64,000 nucleotides of DNA from Acidobacteriota bacterium (GTDB lineage: Bacteria > Acidobacteriota > Thermoanaerobaculia > UBA5066), in assembly GCA_029781975.1 (NCBI GenBank), contig JAKOVQ010000014.1, forward strand, positions 124,001-188,000, read 5' to 3'. The position numbers and the translations under genes are program-made. Positions 27,643-38,730 of this stretch are shown one piece after another (the stretch's first letter is position 1; the number at the start of each line of letters is the position of its first letter). The notes below the pieces were generated by a model. The model made no database searches. It was given only the letters and a program-made list of their open reading frames with translations, and was not told the DNA's origin.

Positions 27643-27648
27643 TAATCT
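27643..27648 (+). promoter_or_regulatory. Leaderless -10 box of the sensor kinase gene
   Basis: TAATCT followed by 7 nt and the ATG at 27656. It separates the kinase/regulator operon from the porin gene. Confidence 0.5.
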
Positions 27649-27655
27649 CCGGGGG

Positions 27656-29248
27656 ATGGTCGCCGCGGCTCCCCCGCCCGCCGGCTCCGGGCCCCCGGAC
27701 GGGGCCACCCCGGATGCGGCCGAGCGCCGCCCGCGGTGGCCCCGGACCGGCCTCCTCCGCGGCCTGAGGCTCTCCACGCGTCTCGCCCTCGTCCTGACGG
27801 GGACCCTCCTGGCCGCCGCGGTGGCCGAGGCGCTCCTCTACGTCCGGACCCGGAACGAGACGCTCCAGGAGGCCCAGGAGATCTACCAGACCCTCGCCGA
27901 CGCGATCCAGGTCGGGGCGACGCAGATGGGGGCCGACGGCTGGAAGGACGAGAGGCTCCTCCAGGACTTCGTCTCGCGCCTGAGGGCGCGCGGCCTCCGC
28001 GAGATCCGGGTGACCGAGGGGGGGAAGCCCTTCCCCGACACCCCCGCGCCGACGCCCCCGCCCGGGAGGCGGCGGGGGAAGGCGACCCAGAGCGTGAGGG
28101 ACGTCGAGATCTACGGGGTGGTCGGCGACCGCGCCACGAGCGGCGAGCTGAAGATCCCGATGGTCGTCGAGGGGCGCTACCTCGGGGACCTCCGGATCGG
28201 CTACTCGCAGCAGAACATGCGCGACAAGCTCGAGGACAACTTCCGGCGGCGGATCTACGCCCTCCTCGGCGTCTTCGCCCTCGGCCTGGCCGTGATCCTG
28301 GTCCTGACCCACAGCGCGACCCGCCCGATGGACGCGATCGCCGAGGCGGCGAGCCGCGTCGCCGAGGGGCGCTACGACGTCACGGTCCCGGTGGAGCGGG
28401 AGGACGAGGTCGGGCGGCTCGCCGCGACGTTCAACCGGATGACCGCCGCCCTCCGCGAGCGGCAGGAGCTCGAGGCGCGCCTGGCCGCCGCCGAGAGGCG
28501 AGCCGAGATCGGGCACCTCGCCTCCGGCCTGGCGCACGAGATCAAGAACCCGCTGAACGCCCTCTCCCTCGGCCTCGACGTCCTGAGGCGACGTCACCGG
28601 CCTCCCGACCCGACCGCAGCGACCGAGTACGGCGCGCGGATCGAGAACCTCCGGGCCGAGATCGACCGGCTGACGACCCTCATCAACAACTTCCTGGCCT
28701 TCGGCCGCCCCCTGGCGCTGAGCGTCTCGGCGGTGGACCTCGTCGAGCTCGTCCGGGGGACGGTGCGGGAGCTCGCGGAGACCGCCGAGCAGGCCGGGGT
28801 GGCCCTCGCGATGGAGGCCCCCGACGGCCTCCCGCGCGTCCGCGGGGACGGCTCGCTCCTGAAGTCGGCCGTCTGGAACCTGGTCCAGAACGCCGTCCAG
28901 GCGCACGAGGCGGCCGGGGGGACGATCCGCGTCGCGGTCGGGCGCGACACGTCCGGCCCCGCGGCGCCCCCGCGGCTCGCCGTCACCGTGGAGGACGAGG
29001 GCTCGGGGATCGACCCGACGAACCTCGAGCGGCTCTTCGAGCCCTACTTCTCCACCAAGGAGGCCGGCGTCGGCCTCGGCCTGGCGATGGTCCGCCGGAT
29101 CGTCGAGGAGCACGGAGGCCGGGTCCTGGCCGGCAACCGGCCCGAGGGGCGCGGCGCCTGGTTCCGCTTCACCGTCCCCGTCGCATCGGGCGACCCGGGC
29201 GGCCCGGGCGACGCTGGCGCCGCCGCCGCGGTAACCTCGAGCGCGTGA
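27656..29248 (+). CDS. NtrB/AtoS-type membrane sensor histidine kinase
   Basis: The product has 530 residues. Membrane helices lie at about 42-64 and 199-219, enclosing an extracytoplasmic sensor of about 130 residues with a Pro/Arg-rich insertion near 129-141. HAMP spans about 218-270. The dimerisation domain has His294 in GLAHEIKNPLNAL, and the ATPase domain (about 375-515) has NLVQNAVQA, DEGSGID, FEPYFSTK and GLGLAM. The N-terminal 35 residues are Pro/Ala-rich and cytoplasmic. The gene overlaps its response regulator as GTGA, so they form a two-component pair. Confidence 0.92.
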   Translation: MVAAAPPPAGSGPPDGATPDAAERRPRWPRTGLLRGLRLSTRLALVLTGTLLAAAVAEALLYVRTRNETLQEAQEIYQTLADAIQVGATQMGADGWKDERLLQDFVSRLRARGLREIRVTEGGKPFPDTPAPTPPPGRRRGKATQSVRDVEIYGVVGDRATSGELKIPMVVEGRYLGDLRIGYSQQNMRDKLEDNFRRRIYALLGVFALGLAVILVLTHSATRPMDAIAEAASRVAEGRYDVTVPVEREDEVGRLAATFNRMTAALRERQELEARLAAAERRAEIGHLASGLAHEIKNPLNALSLGLDVLRRRHRPPDPTAATEYGARIENLRAEIDRLTTLINNFLAFGRPLALSVSAVDLVELVRGTVRELAETAEQAGVALAMEAPDGLPRVRGDGSLLKSAVWNLVQNAVQAHEAAGGTIRVAVGRDTSGPAAPPRLAVTVEDEGSGIDPTNLERLFEPYFSTKEAGVGLGLAMVRRIVEEHGGRVLAGNRPEGRGAWFRFTVPVASGDPGGPGDAGAAAAVTSSA

Positions 29249-30627
29249 GCGAGAACACCCCCCTCGGCACGCTCCTGGTCGTCGACGACGAGAAGCATCA
29301 GCGGGAGTCCCTCCAGGCGATCCTGGAGGACGAGGGCTACCGCGTCGCCGTCGCCGCCGACGGCCGCCAGGCCCTCGCCGCGGCCGGCGAGACCCGCCCG
29401 GAGGTCGTCCTGACCGACCTGAAGATGCCCGGCATGTCGGGAATGGACCTGGTGAAGGCGCTCTCGGAAGGGACCCTCCCCCCGCGCGTCATCCTCGTCA
29501 CCGCGCACGGCTCGGTCGAGAGGGCCCGCGAGGCGCACAAGCTCGGCGCCTTCGACTACATGTCGAAGCCGGTCGTCGCCGACGAGCTCCTCTTCCGCGT
29601 GGAGCGGGCGCTGGAGTCGTACCGGCTCGCCGAGCGGAACCTCCGCCTCGAGCGGCGGCTGAAGGGGGACGCCCTCGAGGCGATGGTCGGCGACAGCCCC
29701 GCGATGAGGGAGGTCTTCCGCCTCGTCGAGAAGATCGCGCCGACGAGCTCGACGGTGCTCGTCCGGGGCGAGTCGGGGACCGGCAAGGAGCTGGTGGCGC
29801 GGGCCATCCACGCCCGCTCGGGCCGCTCCGGGAAGCCGTTCCACGCCCTGAACTGCGCCGCCATCCCGGAGACCCTCCTCGAGAGCGAGCTCTTCGGCTA
29901 CGAGAAGGGGGCGTTCACCGGGGCCGACGCCCGCAAGGCCGGCCTCTTCGAGGCCGCCTCCGGCTCGACCCTCTTCCTCGACGAGATCGGCGACCTCTCG
30001 CTCCCCCTCCAGGGGAAGCTCCTCCGCGCGCTGCAGGAGAAGGAGGTGCGGCGCGTCGGCGGGACCGAGTCGATCCCGGTCGACGTCCGCGTCGTCGCGG
30101 CCACGAACCGCGACCTCGAGGCGATGATGAAGTCCGGGCAGTTCCGCGAGGACCTCTTCTACCGCCTCAACGTCCTCCCCATCCAGCTCCCGCCCCTGCG
30201 CGAGCGCTCCTCGGACGTCCCCGCCCTCGTCCAGCGCTTCCTGGAGAAGGCCAACGCCGCGCACGGGACCGCCGTGGAGACGGTGGAGCCGGACGCGATG
30301 GAGCTCCTGACGGCGCACGGCTGGCCCGGCAACATCCGCCAGCTCGAGAGCGTCCTGGAGCGCGCCGTCCTCCTCTGCGACGGACACGCGGTCCGCCCCG
30401 ACGACCTTCCCCTCGAGATCCGGCTCAAGACCGCGCCCTCCTCCCGCCCCTACGGCTTCGAGATCCCCGCGGAGGGGATCGACATCGAGGAGCTCGAGCG
30501 GCAGCTCATCGTCCAGGCGATGGAGCGCTCGGGCTGGGTGATCGCCCGCGGCGCGCGCCTCCTCGGCCTCTCCTACCGGACGCTCCAGTACCGCCTGGAG
30601 AAGTTCGGCATCCGGAGGCCGGGCTGA
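29245..30627 (+). CDS. NtrC-family sigma-54-dependent response regulator
   Basis: The product has 460 residues. The receiver (about 8-122) has Asp58 as phosphoacceptor and Lys108. The AAA+ domain (about 148-385) has Walker A GESGTGKE (175-182) and GAFTGA (222-227), the loop that contacts sigma-54, so activation of sigma-54 promoters is expected. A Fis-type helix-turn-helix closes the protein (ARLLGLSYRTLQYRLEKFGI). The GTG start lies in the kinase stop. Targets are unknown; a candidate -24/-12 site is seen at 56.55 kb. Confidence 0.95.
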   Translation: MSENTPLGTLLVVDDEKHQRESLQAILEDEGYRVAVAADGRQALAAAGETRPEVVLTDLKMPGMSGMDLVKALSEGTLPPRVILVTAHGSVERAREAHKLGAFDYMSKPVVADELLFRVERALESYRLAERNLRLERRLKGDALEAMVGDSPAMREVFRLVEKIAPTSSTVLVRGESGTGKELVARAIHARSGRSGKPFHALNCAAIPETLLESELFGYEKGAFTGADARKAGLFEAASGSTLFLDEIGDLSLPLQGKLLRALQEKEVRRVGGTESIPVDVRVVAATNRDLEAMMKSGQFREDLFYRLNVLPIQLPPLRERSSDVPALVQRFLEKANAAHGTAVETVEPDAMELLTAHGWPGNIRQLESVLERAVLLCDGHAVRPDDLPLEIRLKTAPSSRPYGFEIPAEGIDIEELERQLIVQAMERSGWVIARGARLLGLSYRTLQYRLEKFGIRRPG

Positions 30628-30654
30628 GGCGGGGGCCTTAAACTCCCCGCAGGC

Positions 30655-31113
30655 ATGGCCGGCACGCTCCTCCTCCTCGCGCTCGCCGGGTCCGCCGCGG
30701 CGGCGACCGTCGCGGCGGCGCCGCCCGCACCGCCGACGCCGGCACCCGCGCCCGGAGCGGTGGCCCGCGCCGCGCCCCGCGTCACGCCGGCCACGACGGG
30801 AAGCCTCGCGGGCCAGGTCGTCGGCGTCGACCTCGCGGCGGGGCTCGTCACCATCCGCGAGACGGTCGGGGCGCCGCGGCCCGGACGGGAGGCGGTCCCG
30901 GTGACCCTCCGCGTCGACGCGGCGTCGAAGGTCGTCAAGGGGAGGCGCCCCGCCTCCCTCGCCGACGTCCACGCCGGGGACCACGCCGTCGCGCGCTACC
31001 AGGTGACCGCGACCGGGCGCCGGGCGCTGACGCTCCGCGTCGCCGACACGCTCGTCCCCCCCGCCGTCGCGACGCCGACCCCGCCCCCCACGATCCCCGC
31101 CGGCCCGCAGTGA
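30655..31113 (+). CDS. Small secreted hypothetical protein
   Basis: The product has 152 residues. A signal peptide of about 20 residues precedes an Ala/Pro-rich stretch (20-45). A compact beta-rich domain (50-130) follows, with GQVVGVDLAAGLVTIRE and ADVHAGDHAVARYQV, like the DUF5666-type small beta-barrels found in secreted proteins. A Pro/Thr tail ends it. TAAACT lies ten bases before the ATG. The function is not known. Confidence 0.6.
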   Translation: MAGTLLLLALAGSAAAATVAAAPPAPPTPAPAPGAVARAAPRVTPATTGSLAGQVVGVDLAAGLVTIRETVGAPRPGREAVPVTLRVDAASKVVKGRRPASLADVHAGDHAVARYQVTATGRRALTLRVADTLVPPAVATPTPPPTIPAGPQ

Positions 31114-31165
31114 GCGCGGGCGCGGCGGGCTCCGGGGCGCGAATCCCCGGGCGGGACCCCTCTCG

Positions 31166-31171
31166 TAGAAT
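31166..31171 (+). promoter_or_regulatory. Leaderless -10 box of the MoxR-type ATPase gene
   Basis: TAGAAT, 6 nt before the ATG at 31178. Confidence 0.55.
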
Positions 31172-31177
31172 CCAGAG

Positions 31178-32782
<1,605 letters not shown>

Positions 32783-32791
32783 CCGACCGGC

Positions 32792-32797
32792 GACAAT
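32792..32797 (+). promoter_or_regulatory. Leaderless -10 box of the membrane glycosyltransferase-like gene
   Basis: GACAAT, 6 nt before the GTG at 32804. It starts with G rather than T but is otherwise consensus. Confidence 0.4.
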
Positions 32798-32803
32798 CCC
32801 CAG

Positions 32804-34999
32804 GTGCGCTCCGCCCGCGAGGCCGCCACCGCTTCCAGCGCAACGACCGCCCCGACCGCCCCGACCGCGTCGACCGCCGCGGTCGACGCAGCCCTCGCCC
32901 TCGCCGCGGCCGTCGCCTGGACCTGGCCGCTCGCGCCGCGGGCGGCCGACGTCCTGCGGGACAGGTACGACGCGCGGACGCAGGCGTGGGTCGTGGCGTG
33001 GGTCGAGCACGCGCTGAGGACCTCGCCCGGCTCGCTCTTCCAGGCGAACGCCTTCGCCCCGGCGCGCGACGTTCTCGCCTTCTCGGAGCCGCTGATCGGC
33101 TACGGAGTCGCGGGCCTGCCGCTGGCGCTCGCGGGCGCCGGGCCCGTCCTCGTCCTGAACGTCCTCTGCATCCTCGCCCTCGCCTTCTCCGCTTTCTCGG
33201 TCGCACGCCTCGCCCGCGAGCTGGGGGCGCCGCGTCCCGCGGCCCTCCTCGGTGCGGCCGCGGCGTCGTTCGGCGCGCTGACGACGGTCCAGCTCGGCTT
33301 CGTCTCGTTCGCGGCCTGGGGAGGGATCGCCTGGGTCGTCCTGTACGGCCGGCGCGCGCTCCTGGGCGGCGGACGGCGCGACGTCCTCGCCCTCGCCCTC
33401 GTCACGGCAGCCCTCGGCTGGACCTCGCTCCAGCTCCTCGCCATGGCGCTGACCGCGCTCGCCGTCGTCTCCGCCGCGAGGCTCGCCTCGAGCCCGCGGG
33501 AGACGCTGGCGCGCGGGGTGCCGCGCCTCGCCGCCGGCCTCGCCGGCGCGCTCCTCCTCCTCGTCCCGCTCGCGATCCCGATGCTCCGGGTGAGGGCCCG
33601 CGAGGGGTTCACGCGGACCGAGGCGGAGGTCCGGCGCTACTCGGCGACGCCGGCCCATTGGCTGGCGACGACGTCGCACAACCCCGGACAGGCCTTCGTC
33701 CCCTTCCGGAGCGACTCCGAGAAGGCCCTCTACCCGGGGACCGCGGCGCTCGCCCTGGCTCTCGCCGGCCTCGTCCTCCACCGGCGCGCGCCGCGGCTCC
33801 CCGCGCTGGCCGGCGCGGGAGCGCTCCTCGTCGCCACCGGCTTCCTCGCCTCGCTCGGCCCGTCGGGAGGATTGCTCCCGCTCCTGGCGAGGCTCGCCCC
33901 ACCCCTCTTCGGAGGGCTCCGGGTCGCCGCGCGCTTCGGCTTCGTGGCGCAGGCGGGCTTCGGGCTCCTGGCCGCCTCCGGCGCCGCGAAGCTCCTCGCC
34001 CTCGCGGACAAACGGGGCGCGCGGCTCGCAATCGGCGCCGCGCTCCTCGCCGGGATCGCCGCGGACGTGAGACAGGCCGAGCCGTTCGACGACCGGCCCG
34101 CGCCTCCGCCCCCGGTCGAGCGCTTCCTGGCGGCGGCCGAGGCCGGCGGCCCCATCCTCCACCTGCCGCTGACGTTCGAGGCGAGCGAGGCGGAGGTGGT
34201 CCTCGACTCGACGGCGCACTTCAAGCCGGTGGTCAACGGGACGCTCAGCTACGTCCCCGCGCGCCACGCCGCGCTGGCCGCGGCGTTCCGCGAGGCGCCG
34301 CTCCCGCCCGATCTGGAGGCGAGGGTCGAGGCGTGGCCGGTCGGGACGATCGTCGTCCACGACCACCGCCTGCCGCTCGAGCGGCGCGGGCCGCTCCTTT
34401 CGTGGCTCGCGGAGGGGCTGGAGTCGGGCCGTCTCTCGGGGCCGCTGAGGTTCGATCACGGCGGGGGGACGGACTGGCTCTTCGGCGTCGTCGCGGTCCG
34501 GGGTGCCGGGGGGTTCGGCGCCCCCGGCGGGGGCGACCCGGGCGCGAACGCCGCGGCGTTCCGGGACGAGGCGGCACACGCCCGGACGGTCACGGGGAAG
34601 GAGGAGCCGCAGCTCCTCTGCTCGATCGACGATCCGGCGGAGGGGGCGTCGGTGGCCGGCGACCTCGCGGTCCGGGGGTGGGCGCAGGAGACCGACGGCC
34701 CCCTCGAGGTCGTCGACGTCCTCGTCGACGGGGAGCGGCGTCCGCACGGGGCCGTCCGGCGCTTCCCCCGCCCGGACGTGGGGGCCGTCCTCCCGCGGCT
34801 GGGGGACGTCTCGGCGGCCGGCTACTCGTTCACCCTGGCGCGGCGGCCGGAGGACCGGGGGACGGCGACGCTCACGGTCCGCTTCCTCTCGCGGCACGGG
34901 ACGTGGCGGACGCTCCGCCGCGCCTTCGCCTGGGCGGAGCCGCGCGGCCCGCGCGGACGGCCTCCCGGGAACCCGTCCGGGGGCGAGGCGCCGTCGTAG
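32804..34999 (+). CDS. Polytopic membrane protein, probably GT-C glycosyltransferase-like, with Ig-like tail
   Basis: The product has 731 residues. About ten to eleven hydrophobic segments span residues 25-425. The first extracytoplasmic loop (about 45-90, RYDARTQAWVVAWVEHAL) resembles GT-C membrane glycosyltransferases. A soluble region (430-600) follows, then an Ig/cadherin-like domain (about 605-715) with IDDPAEGASVAGDLAVRGWA. The donor and acceptor are unknown. The GTG at 32804 is the only good start before the first helix. The gene sits between a MoxR-type gene and its VWA partner, which is unusual. Confidence 0.65.
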   Translation: MRSAREAATASSATTAPTAPTASTAAVDAALALAAAVAWTWPLAPRAADVLRDRYDARTQAWVVAWVEHALRTSPGSLFQANAFAPARDVLAFSEPLIGYGVAGLPLALAGAGPVLVLNVLCILALAFSAFSVARLARELGAPRPAALLGAAAASFGALTTVQLGFVSFAAWGGIAWVVLYGRRALLGGGRRDVLALALVTAALGWTSLQLLAMALTALAVVSAARLASSPRETLARGVPRLAAGLAGALLLLVPLAIPMLRVRAREGFTRTEAEVRRYSATPAHWLATTSHNPGQAFVPFRSDSEKALYPGTAALALALAGLVLHRRAPRLPALAGAGALLVATGFLASLGPSGGLLPLLARLAPPLFGGLRVAARFGFVAQAGFGLLAASGAAKLLALADKRGARLAIGAALLAGIAADVRQAEPFDDRPAPPPPVERFLAAAEAGGPILHLPLTFEASEAEVVLDSTAHFKPVVNGTLSYVPARHAALAAAFREAPLPPDLEARVEAWPVGTIVVHDHRLPLERRGPLLSWLAEGLESGRLSGPLRFDHGGGTDWLFGVVAVRGAGGFGAPGGGDPGANAAAFRDEAAHARTVTGKEEPQLLCSIDDPAEGASVAGDLAVRGWAQETDGPLEVVDVLVDGERRPHGAVRRFPRPDVGAVLPRLGDVSAAGYSFTLARRPEDRGTATLTVRFLSRHGTWRTLRRAFAWAEPRGPRGRPPGNPSGGEAPS

Positions 35000-35002
35000 G
35001 AT
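34997..35002 (+). promoter_or_regulatory. Leaderless -10 box of the VWA gene
   Basis: TAGGAT overlaps the upstream stop codon and lies 7 nt before the GTG at 35010, so the VWA gene has its own start signal inside the operon. Confidence 0.5.
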
Positions 35003-35009
35003 CGGGTGG

Positions 35010-36098
35010 GTGGACTACCGCTACGGAGAGCTCCCGCTCGACCTCCTGAGGTCGCTCCTCGGCTTCGAGGAGCTCCTGCGCCTTTTCCTCGAGCTGGTCC
35101 TGAGGGCCGGCGGGGACCCGGAGGAGGCGATGGCGGCGATGCGGCGCCTCCAGCAGATGGGGGTGATCGACCCGGACCTCGACCTCGACGAGTTCCTCCG
35201 GGCGCTGGAGGAGCAGGGGCTCGTCGGGCGCGACGGGCAGGGGAAGCTCGCCCTGGCGGGCCCCGGCGAGCGGCGGATCCGGCGGGCGGCGCTGGAGGAG
35301 ATCTTCTCGTCGCTCGCGCGGTCGGGCGCCGGCCTCCACGCGGTGCCGCGCGCCGGGGGCGGGACCGAGCTCCTCGGCGAGAGCCGCCCCTGGGAGTTCG
35401 GGGACGACCTCGTCCGGCTCGACCCGGTCCGGACGGTGGCCAACGCCGCGCGCCGCGACCCCGAGGAGCTCTCGCTCCGCCCCGACGACTTCGAGGTCTT
35501 CGAGACCGAGAGCCAGACGGCCTGCGCGACCGCCATCGCCATCGACATCTCGCACTCGATGGTCCTCTACGGGGAGGACCGCTTCACGCCGGCCAAGAAG
35601 GTCGCCCTGGCGCTCGCCGAGCTGATCCTCTCGAAGTACCCCAAGGACACGATCGACGTGGTCCTCTTCGGCGACGACGCCTCCGTCGTCCCGCTGGAGC
35701 AGCTCTCGCAGGCCTCGGTCGGCCCCTTCCACACGAACACCAAGGCGGGGCTGGCGCTGTCCCGCGGGCTCCTCGCCCGCCGCCGGTCGCGCAACCGGCA
35801 GCTCTTCCTGATCACCGACGGAAAGCCGTCGTGCATCCGGGAAGGGAGCCGCCTCTACAAGAACCCGTTCGGGCTCGACCTGAAGATCGTCAACCGGACC
35901 CTCGAGGAGGTGGAGCGGTGCCGGCGGGACGGCATCCAGCTGACCACCTTCATGCTGGCGACCGACCCGGCGCTCGTCGACTTCGTCGAGACGATGACCA
36001 AGCTCGCCCGGGGGCGGGCCTACTACGCCTCGCCGACCGACCTCGCCTCCTTCGTCTTCCGCGACTACGTGAGGAACCGCAAGAAGCTCTTCCGGTGA
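35010..36098 (+). CDS. VWA-domain protein, probable partner of the MoxR-type ATPase
   Basis: The product has 362 residues. The N-terminal part (1-150) is helical. The C-terminal VWA domain (about 170-355) has the MIDAS motif DISHSM, followed by a conserved Thr around SQASVGPFHTNTKAGLALS and the Asp in LFLITDGKPS, so metal binding is likely intact. MoxR/VWA pairs assemble or activate metalloenzymes or other complexes. The GTG at 35010 fixes the start with a -10 box 7 nt upstream. No membrane segment is seen. Confidence 0.85.
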   Translation: MDYRYGELPLDLLRSLLGFEELLRLFLELVLRAGGDPEEAMAAMRRLQQMGVIDPDLDLDEFLRALEEQGLVGRDGQGKLALAGPGERRIRRAALEEIFSSLARSGAGLHAVPRAGGGTELLGESRPWEFGDDLVRLDPVRTVANAARRDPEELSLRPDDFEVFETESQTACATAIAIDISHSMVLYGEDRFTPAKKVALALAELILSKYPKDTIDVVLFGDDASVVPLEQLSQASVGPFHTNTKAGLALSRGLLARRRSRNRQLFLITDGKPSCIREGSRLYKNPFGLDLKIVNRTLEEVERCRRDGIQLTTFMLATDPALVDFVETMTKLARGRAYYASPTDLASFVFRDYVRNRKKLFR

Positions 36099-36127
36099 CC
36101 GGTCGACGCGCCCCTCGCGGTGCGTCC

Positions 36128-36133
36128 TATACT
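36128..36133 (+). promoter_or_regulatory. -10 box of the MglA-coiled-coil gene
   Basis: TATACT, about 28 nt before the ATG. The leader contains AGGAG, so this gene is not leaderless. Confidence 0.45.
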
Positions 36134-36161
36134 CACGCGACGCCCCGGGGACAGGAGAGCG

Positions 36162-38306
36162 ATGGTCCTCTTCAACCACTCGACGCGCGAGCTGACCGCC
36201 AAGATCGTCTACTACGGCCCGGGGCTGTGCGGGAAGACGACGAACCTGCGCGAGCTGCACGAGCGGCTCGACCGGGGGACGACGGGCCGGCTCCTCTCGC
36301 TCTCGACGGCGCAGGACCGGACGATCTACTTCGACCTCCTCCCCGTCGAGCTGGGGAACGTGAAGGGGTACACGGTCCGCTTCCAGCTCTGCACGGTCCC
36401 CGGCCAGGTCTTCTACAACGAGACGAGGAAGCTCGTCCTCCGGGGAGTCGACGGGATCGTCTTCGTCGTCGACTCCCAGTGGTCGATGCTCTCGCACGAC
36501 CTCGAGTCGTTCCAGAACCTGAAGGAGAACCTGAGGGAGGGCGGCGCCTCCCTCGACGACCTGCCGGTCGTCGTCCAGTACAACAAGCGCGACCTCCCGG
36601 GGGTCCTCTCCGTCCAGGCGCTGCAGGAGTCGCTCGGCTTCACCGGCTACCCGTTCGTGGAGGCCGTCGCCTCGGAGGGGCGCGGGGTCCTCGAGACCTT
36701 CAAGCTGGTCTCGAAGCTGGCGTTCGTCCACCTCCTCAAGCGGCTGCAGAGGAGCCCGGGGCTCGACGCCGAACGGCTCGGGCCCGACTGGATCGCGGCA
36801 GGGGAGGAAGGGACGACGGCTCCCCTCGCGGGGGCTTCGGCCGACTTCCTCTCGCTCGCGACCGCGGTCGACCTCCCGCGCAAGCCCCCCCTCTCGAGCC
36901 AGGAGTCCCCGTGGCCTGCCGTGCCGGCAGAGGAACCTCCTCTCGCCGGGGAACCCGGGGCCTCCGCACCCCCGGAGCCGCCGGCGCCCCCCGCCCGCGA
37001 GGCCGGGCGCGCGGGCGTCCTCACCGACGAGCCCCTCTCCGTCACCGAGTCCCCGTTCGAGACGACCGGGAGCTGGCCGTCGGCGCCGCCGGACGGGGTT
37101 TTCGGCGAGGCCGTGCCGACCCGGCACGCCCCCGGTCCACCCCCTGCTGAGGCCGGGGCGGCTTTCCTGCAGCAGCTGCCCGCGGCACCCCCACCGGCGG
37201 AGGCCCCGGCCGCGCCGCCTGGCCAGCCGGCGCCGACGGCCCTCGTCGTCGACTTTGCGACCGGCGAGGAAGAGGCCGCCGTCCCTCAGGCCGTGCCCGG
37301 ACCGTCCGACGTCGAGATCGAGCTCCCTCCCGACAGCGAGCCGCGGATCGCCCCCCTGGTGGCCTCGGAGGCCCCGCCGGCGAGCCCGGAGGCTCCGGTG
37401 GCGACGCGACCCTCCCCGGAGCTCGAGACCCGCCTTTCCGCGACGGAGGAGGCCCTCCGCTCCCTCGCCGAGCAGGTGGAGTTTCTCGAGAACGGGCTCC
37501 CCGGGAGCCTGGCCGCCCTGGCCCCGCTGGGCGACCTCGACGCGCTCCGGGAAGCGCTGGAGAGGCTGAGGACCGAGACCTCCGATCGCGAGGGGGGGCT
37601 CGAGGCCCGGCTGGGCGACCTGGCACGGCAGGTCGAGGAGAGTTCGGCCGGGCTCCGCACGGAGGCCGAAGGGTTGCGGGTCCGCCTCGACGGCACCGAC
37701 GCCGCGCTCGCCGAGCGGAGGGACGAGGCGGGCCGGCTTCGGTCGGACGCCGAGGGCGCCGTCGAGGCCTCCCGGGCCGCGAGCGCCGGGCTCGCCGCCC
37801 GGATCGACGCCCTCGCCGAGGCGCTCGAGGCGCGCCGGGCCGAGGCGGAAGGCCACGCGGCCCGCGTGGAGACGCTGCATACGGCCCACGACGGCGCCCG
37901 CGCCGAGATCGACGCGATCCGGGCGGACCTCGCGGCGCTTCGGACGGACGTCGATTCCGCGCGGAGCGCCGCCGCGGAGGCGGCCGGCCTCCGGGACGAG
38001 GTCGAGGTCCTCAGACGCGAGCTGGCTGAGGCCCGCGAGGACGCCCGGACGCAGGTGGCGGCCTCCGAGAGGGGCTGGCGCGGCGAGCTCGTCCGGCTCC
38101 AGGAGACGCTCGCCGCGAGGGAAGGGGCTCTCGCCGAGGCGCGGCGGTCGCTGGAGGAGGCGACGGGCCGGCTCGACGGGCTGGCCGAGGAGGCGGCCGC
38201 CACGCGCCGCGAGCTGGAGGCGCGCGTCGGGACCGCGGAGGGGACGACGCGCAGGCTCCTCTCGAGCCTCCGGAGCGCCCTGGCCGACCTCGAGGGGGGC
38301 GGATAG
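36162..38306 (+). CDS. MglA-type small GTPase fused to a disordered linker and long coiled coil
   Basis: The product has 714 residues. An MglA-family GTPase (about 1-200) has the P-loop GPGLCGKT (19-26), the TVPGQVFYN switch II region (78-86) and NKRD (141-144). MglA sets cell polarity in motile bacteria and is normally about 195 residues. Here it continues into a Pro/Ala/Glu-rich linker (about 205-415) and a coiled coil (about 425-714) full of Ala/Glu/Arg/Leu heptads. The ATG at 36162 follows AGGAG. Two PilZ genes lie just downstream on the other strand. The tail may tether the GTPase to a polar structure; that is inference. Confidence 0.88.
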   Translation: MVLFNHSTRELTAKIVYYGPGLCGKTTNLRELHERLDRGTTGRLLSLSTAQDRTIYFDLLPVELGNVKGYTVRFQLCTVPGQVFYNETRKLVLRGVDGIVFVVDSQWSMLSHDLESFQNLKENLREGGASLDDLPVVVQYNKRDLPGVLSVQALQESLGFTGYPFVEAVASEGRGVLETFKLVSKLAFVHLLKRLQRSPGLDAERLGPDWIAAGEEGTTAPLAGASADFLSLATAVDLPRKPPLSSQESPWPAVPAEEPPLAGEPGASAPPEPPAPPAREAGRAGVLTDEPLSVTESPFETTGSWPSAPPDGVFGEAVPTRHAPGPPPAEAGAAFLQQLPAAPPPAEAPAAPPGQPAPTALVVDFATGEEEAAVPQAVPGPSDVEIELPPDSEPRIAPLVASEAPPASPEAPVATRPSPELETRLSATEEALRSLAEQVEFLENGLPGSLAALAPLGDLDALREALERLRTETSDREGGLEARLGDLARQVEESSAGLRTEAEGLRVRLDGTDAALAERRDEAGRLRSDAEGAVEASRAASAGLAARIDALAEALEARRAEAEGHAARVETLHTAHDGARAEIDAIRADLAALRTDVDSARSAAAEAAGLRDEVEVLRRELAEAREDARTQVAASERGWRGELVRLQETLAAREGALAEARRSLEEATGRLDGLAEEAAATRRELEARVGTAEGTTRRLLSSLRSALADLEGGG

Positions 38307-38325
38307 CCGACGGTTCCGGGGGCTG

Positions 38326-38712
38326 TCAGGGGACGAGGTCCGCCGTCGTCCCGGGTGAGACGGGCGGGCCGCTCTCGAGCCATTCCGCGAGGCGCCCGTC
38401 GGGGCCGTTCCCCTCCCAGAGGAACTCCGCTCCCGCCTGGAAGAGGAGGACCTGGCCCCCGCGCCCGTCCTTCGCGTAGCCCCCCGCCCGGCATCTCGTG
38501 ATCCGGACCGGGACGTCGAGCGAGAGGCTGCCGAGCCGCGTCGAGAGCGCGTAGACGGTCCCCGGCCGAAGCGGGGCCGAGACCTGGAACCGGGCGCCGT
38601 GGAGCGACAGGTCGACCAGCTGGACGCGGATGGTCGAGCGGATCAGGGCGGCGGCCCCCTCCGGGACGACCCGGCGGGGCGATCGCCTCCTCTCGTGCGG
38701 AGGGGACATCAT
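38326..38712 (-). CDS. PilZ-domain protein (second of two tandem paralogues)
   Basis: The product has 128 residues. ERRRSPRR near the N-terminus and VDLSLHGARF (about 33-42) match the RxxxR and (D/N)xSxxG c-di-GMP-binding signature. The protein ends in a short tail (EWLESGPP). It is a stand-alone PilZ without other domains, so it probably acts by binding a partner. It lies 18 bases downstream of the other PilZ gene and converges with the MglA-coiled-coil gene. Confidence 0.85.
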   Translation of the reverse strand: MMSPPHERRRSPRRVVPEGAAALIRSTIRVQLVDLSLHGARFQVSAPLRPGTVYALSTRLGSLSLDVPVRITRCRAGGYAKDGRGGQVLLFQAGAEFLWEGNGPDGRLAEWLESGPPVSPGTTADLVP

Positions 38713-38730
38713 GCTCCGGCCATTCCGGCC